25,712 bases of DNA from an uncultured bacterium (GTDB lineage: Bacteria; Bacillota; Clostridia; Oscillospirales; Oscillospiraceae), in the NCBI GenBank assembly GCA_947364395.1, contig CANASS010000031.1, positions 1-25,712 of the forward strand, read 5' to 3'. Both the position numbers and the translations under genes were made by a program. This document shows positions 23,165 through 25,712 of the stretch, in pieces; position 1 is the stretch's first letter, and every line of letters begins with the position of its first letter. Below the pieces are notes generated by a model that was not told the DNA's origin, did not search any database, and was given only the letters and a program-made list of their open reading frames with translations.

Positions 23165-23935
23165 ATGTTTGACTGGCCGGAACTGACCTTGTTCCTTTTT
23201 GTCTCCGCCCGGGTGGGCGGGTTCGTCCTCTTCAATCCCATTCTGGGCCGGACCAACATCCCCGCCGCCTTCCGCACGGGTATGGCCATGGTGCTGTCCG
23301 TCTTTGTCACCTCGGTGACGGAGCAGCAGCCCCCCACCCCCTCGGGGACGGCGGAATTTATGGTGCTGATGCTGCTGGAGATCGCCATCGGCTTCCTGCT
23401 GGGCATGGCGGTGAACTTTTTCTTCTATATCCCCCAGCTGGCGGGCTCCATGATTGACACCCAGATGGGCATGACCATGAATCAGCTGTATGACGCGGGG
23501 TCCTCCGCCAACATGTCGGTGACCGGGCAGATCCTCAACGTGCTCATGATCCTGCTGTTCTTCGCCGGAGGAGGTCACCTGACCCTGTTGCGGCTGTTCC
23601 TCACCTCGGAGCAGATCGTGCCCTTCGGCCAGGTGTCCATCGGACTGCCCGCCTATAATCTGATGCTGGAGCTGTTCGTGGAGTGCACCGTGCTGGCGGT
23701 GAAACTGTGCATGCCCGTTCTGGCGGCGGAGCTCATCGCCCAGGTGGGCATGGGGGTGCTGATGAAAGTCATCCCCCAGATCAACGTGTTCGCCATCAAT
23801 ATTGAGCTGAAGGTCATCGTGGGCCTGGGCCTGCTGCTGGTGCTGACCGTCCCCTTCAGCGAGTTCCTGCTCCAGGCGGAGATGGCCATGCTCAACGCCC
23901 TCCACGATGTGCTGGCCCTCACGGGAACAGGATAA
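23165..23935 (+). CDS. fliR: Flagellar export gate protein FliR
   Basis: A 256-residue, multi-helix membrane protein. Family features include FLFVSARVGGFVLFNPILG, the PQLAGSMIDTQMGMTMNQLY segment, and LIAQVGMGVLMKVIPQINVF. FliR completes the gate with FliP and FliQ. The ribosome site is modest (GCGGAGCTAAG). It is followed by a 106-base gap before flhB; some Clostridia fuse fliR and flhB, but here they are separate. Confidence 0.95.
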   Translation: MFDWPELTLFLFVSARVGGFVLFNPILGRTNIPAAFRTGMAMVLSVFVTSVTEQQPPTPSGTAEFMVLMLLEIAIGFLLGMAVNFFFYIPQLAGSMIDTQMGMTMNQLYDAGSSANMSVTGQILNVLMILLFFAGGGHLTLLRLFLTSEQIVPFGQVSIGLPAYNLMLELFVECTVLAVKLCMPVLAAELIAQVGMGVLMKVIPQINVFAINIELKVIVGLGLLLVLTVPFSEFLLQAEMAMLNALHDVLALTGTG

Positions 23936-24041
23936 TTCCAGATTGAACTTTTTCTACAAAACCGAACGGTTATAAACCTAATCCCCGCTCCTCCACCCTT
24001 CTGAGGCGCGGGCCGCGCGGGACCTCAAGGGGGGACAGACT

Positions 24042-25112
24042 TTGCCCGAGGGAAATAAGACAGAAAAAGCAACGCCGAAAAAACGGCGTGACGAACGAAA
24101 AAAGGGCAACGTCTTTATGAGCCGCGACGCGGTGGCGGTGGCCAGCCTTCTGGGCACCTTCGCCGTCCTCTGGCTCGTCACCGGCATTTTCGTCGAGCAG
24201 CTGGGCGGGTTCATGTCCCTGTGCTTCACCTCCATCGGGGAGAAGCCCCAGGAGGCCGTGAGCAAATCCGGCGAGGTGGGCATACAGGCCGTCATGGTCA
24301 TTCTCAAGACCGTGGGGCCGGTGGTGGCAGTGTCCATCCTGTGCGCCGTGGCCGCCACCTTCGCGCAGACCCGTTTTCTGGTGAGCACCGAATCAATCAA
24401 GCCAAAATTCAACCGCCTCAGCCCCCTCCAGGGCTTTAAACGGTTGTTTTCCTTAAAAAGCCTGGTGGAAACCGGGAAAAACCTGATCAAGATCGTCATT
24501 TTGCTGGTCATCATCTTCCTGAGCATCCGGGACATGTTCCTGGAGAGCTCCAACTACCTGTACACCGACCTGACCGCCTCCGTGGCCCATCTGGTGGAGA
24601 TGGCCTGGGGTATGGTCATCCGCATCTGCATCGCCTTTGTGGCGGTGGCCGCCCTGGATTTCTTCTACCAGTGGTGGGACTACGAGAAGAACATGATGAT
24701 GACCAAGCAGGAGGTCAAGGAAGAGTACAAACAGATGGAAGGCGACCCCCAGGTGAAGGGGAAGATCAAGGAGATCCAGCGCCGGAGGGCCCAGCAGCGC
24801 ATGATGCAGCAGGTGCCCGGGGCGGACGTGGTCATCCGTAACCCCACCCACTTCGCCGTGGCCCTGCGCTACAAACCGGGCCAGGACGACGCCCCCATCG
24901 TGCTGGCCAAAGGCCAGGACAGCCTGGCCCTGCGCATTGTCCAGATCGCTGAGGACAATCACGTGGCGGTGGTGGAAAACGTGCCGCTGGCCCGGGCGCT
25001 GTACGCCCAGGCGGAGCTGAACCAGTTCATCCCCCCGGATCTGTACGACCCGGTGGCCAAGGTGCTGGTGTACATCTTCAAGCTAAACGACAAGCAGCAA
25101 ATCGTCAAGTAA
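24042..25112 (+). CDS. flhB: Flagellar export switch protein FlhB
   Basis: A 356-residue protein with four membrane helices and a cytoplasmic autocleaving domain. The basic N-terminus (KTEKATPKKRRDERKKGNV) is characteristic. The autocleavage site NPTH is at residues 267-270 in VVIRNPTHFAVAL, so the substrate switch set by FliK should work. The start is TTG with AAGGGGGG about eight bases upstream. Confidence 0.96.
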   Translation: MPEGNKTEKATPKKRRDERKKGNVFMSRDAVAVASLLGTFAVLWLVTGIFVEQLGGFMSLCFTSIGEKPQEAVSKSGEVGIQAVMVILKTVGPVVAVSILCAVAATFAQTRFLVSTESIKPKFNRLSPLQGFKRLFSLKSLVETGKNLIKIVILLVIIFLSIRDMFLESSNYLYTDLTASVAHLVEMAWGMVIRICIAFVAVAALDFFYQWWDYEKNMMMTKQEVKEEYKQMEGDPQVKGKIKEIQRRRAQQRMMQQVPGADVVIRNPTHFAVALRYKPGQDDAPIVLAKGQDSLALRIVQIAEDNHVAVVENVPLARALYAQAELNQFIPPDLYDPVAKVLVYIFKLNDKQQIVK

Positions 25113-25156
25113 CAAGGAAAATCCTAGGACGGACCACCCGGAGGTGAAGGCCACCC

Positions 25157-25712
25157 ATGCTCAAACGCATTTTAGACAATGCCATAGCGCTGTTTGTGGT
25201 GGTTGTGGTCATGTTCCTGTTCATCCCACTGAAGCCGTGGATTCTGGACATCCTGCTCATCATCAACCTGGGACTGTCCATCATGATCCTGATGATTACC
25301 ATGAACATCTCGGAGGCGCTGGATTTCTCCATCTTCCCCTCCCTGCTGCTCATTACCACCCTGTTCCGGCTGGGCATGAACGTGTCCAGCACCCGGATGA
25401 TCCTCACCACCGGCGACCCCGGTGTGGTCATCAACAACTTCGGCCAGCTCATCACCCAGGGTGATATTGTGGTTGGCTTCGTGATCTTCTTCATCATCGT
25501 GCTGGTCCAGCTCATCGTCATCACCAAGGGTGCGGAGCGCGTATCCGAGGTGGCCGCCCGGTTCACCCTGGACGCCATGCCCGGCAAGCAGATGGCCATT
25601 GACGCCGACCTGTCCTCCGGCCTCATCGACGAGCAGCAGGCCCGGGTCCGCCGCGAGAAGATCCAGAAGGAAGCCGACTTCTACGGCGCTATGGACGGCG
25701 CCACCAAGATCG
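25157..25712 (+). CDS. flhA: Flagellar export protein FlhA (5' part only)
   Basis: The reading frame is open from ATG 25157 to the window end (185 codons). GGAGGTGAAGG lies about ten bases upstream. The visible part has the N-terminal helices (FVVVVVMFLFIPLKPWILD; MNISEALDFSIFPSLLLITT; LFRLGMNVSSTRMIL) and the FHIPEP-family signature (EVAARFTLDAMPGKQMAIDA). FlhA forms the nonameric ring of the export gate and binds chaperone-cargo complexes; that C-terminal part is outside the window. Confidence 0.96.
   Translation, partial: MLKRILDNAIALFVVVVVMFLFIPLKPWILDILLIINLGLSIMILMITMNISEALDFSIFPSLLLITTLFRLGMNVSSTRMILTTGDPGVVINNFGQLITQGDIVVGFVIFFIIVLVQLIVITKGAERVSEVAARFTLDAMPGKQMAIDADLSSGLIDEQQARVRREKIQKEADFYGAMDGATKI

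Noticed and set aside
23943..23976. Promoter-like TTGAAC ... TATAAA before flhB
   Set aside because: The spacer is 22 bases, too long for sigma-A, and no better -35 is found at 16-18 bases.

Overview
The window is a GC-rich, densely packed stretch from a motile, Gram-positive-type (Firmicutes/Clostridia) bacterium. The gene order flgB-flgC-fliE-fliF-fliG-fliH-fliI-fliJ-fliK-flgD-(TIGR02530-like)-flgE-swrD/flbD-motA-motB-fliM-fliY-cheY-fliO-fliP-fliQ-fliR-flhB-flhA is the fla/che operon layout known from Bacillus and Clostridia. FliY (a CheC-FliN fusion) replaces a simple FliN, which also points to Firmicutes. High GC, frequent TTG/GTG starts and strong AGGAGG ribosome sites fit an Oscillospiraceae-like gut clostridium, but that placement is an inference.

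Region 1 (1-490): the 5' part of a minus-strand beta-lactamase-fold (probable beta-CASP RNase) gene, then a divergent promoter region. On the plus strand this region holds a perfect match to the sigma-28/SigD consensus (221-246) and a sigma-A promoter (354-383). Region 2 (491-5534): three translationally coupled genes, REC-HD-GYP-PAS-GGDEF, a free HPt protein and a membrane hybrid histidine kinase with two receiver domains. Together they look like a complete phosphorelay feeding into c-di-GMP turnover. A strong hairpin follows. Region 3 (5535-5973): a sigma-A promoter and a roughly 250-nt structured leader that ends in a terminator-like hairpin just upstream of flgB. Its four complementary segments are arranged like an attenuator.

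Region 4 (5974-25712): the flagellar operon, all on the plus strand. It encodes the proximal rod (FlgB, FlgC, FliE), MS ring and switch (FliF, FliG, FliM, FliY), export ATPase complex (FliH, FliI, FliJ), hook assembly (FliK, FlgD, FlgE), stator (MotA, MotB), response regulator CheY and export gate (FliO, FliP, FliQ, FliR, FlhB, FlhA; the last is cut by the window end). No fliL is present at its usual place before fliM; motA-motB occupy it. No ylxF/motE-like gene lies between fliJ and fliK.

The most unusual features are: (a) FliY lacks the usual N-terminal CheY-docking peptide but carries three copies of a very similar peptide in a long Pro/Ala linker, while keeping two intact CheC-type phosphatase motifs; (b) the leader attenuator before flgB; (c) the sigma-28-like promoter ahead of the c-di-GMP/phosphorelay operon; (d) two mutually exclusive strong hairpins between flgE and swrD; (e) a FlgD whose C-terminus is a 15-residue charged repeat; and (f) a GC-rich, noncoding, repeat-like insert between flgB and flgC.
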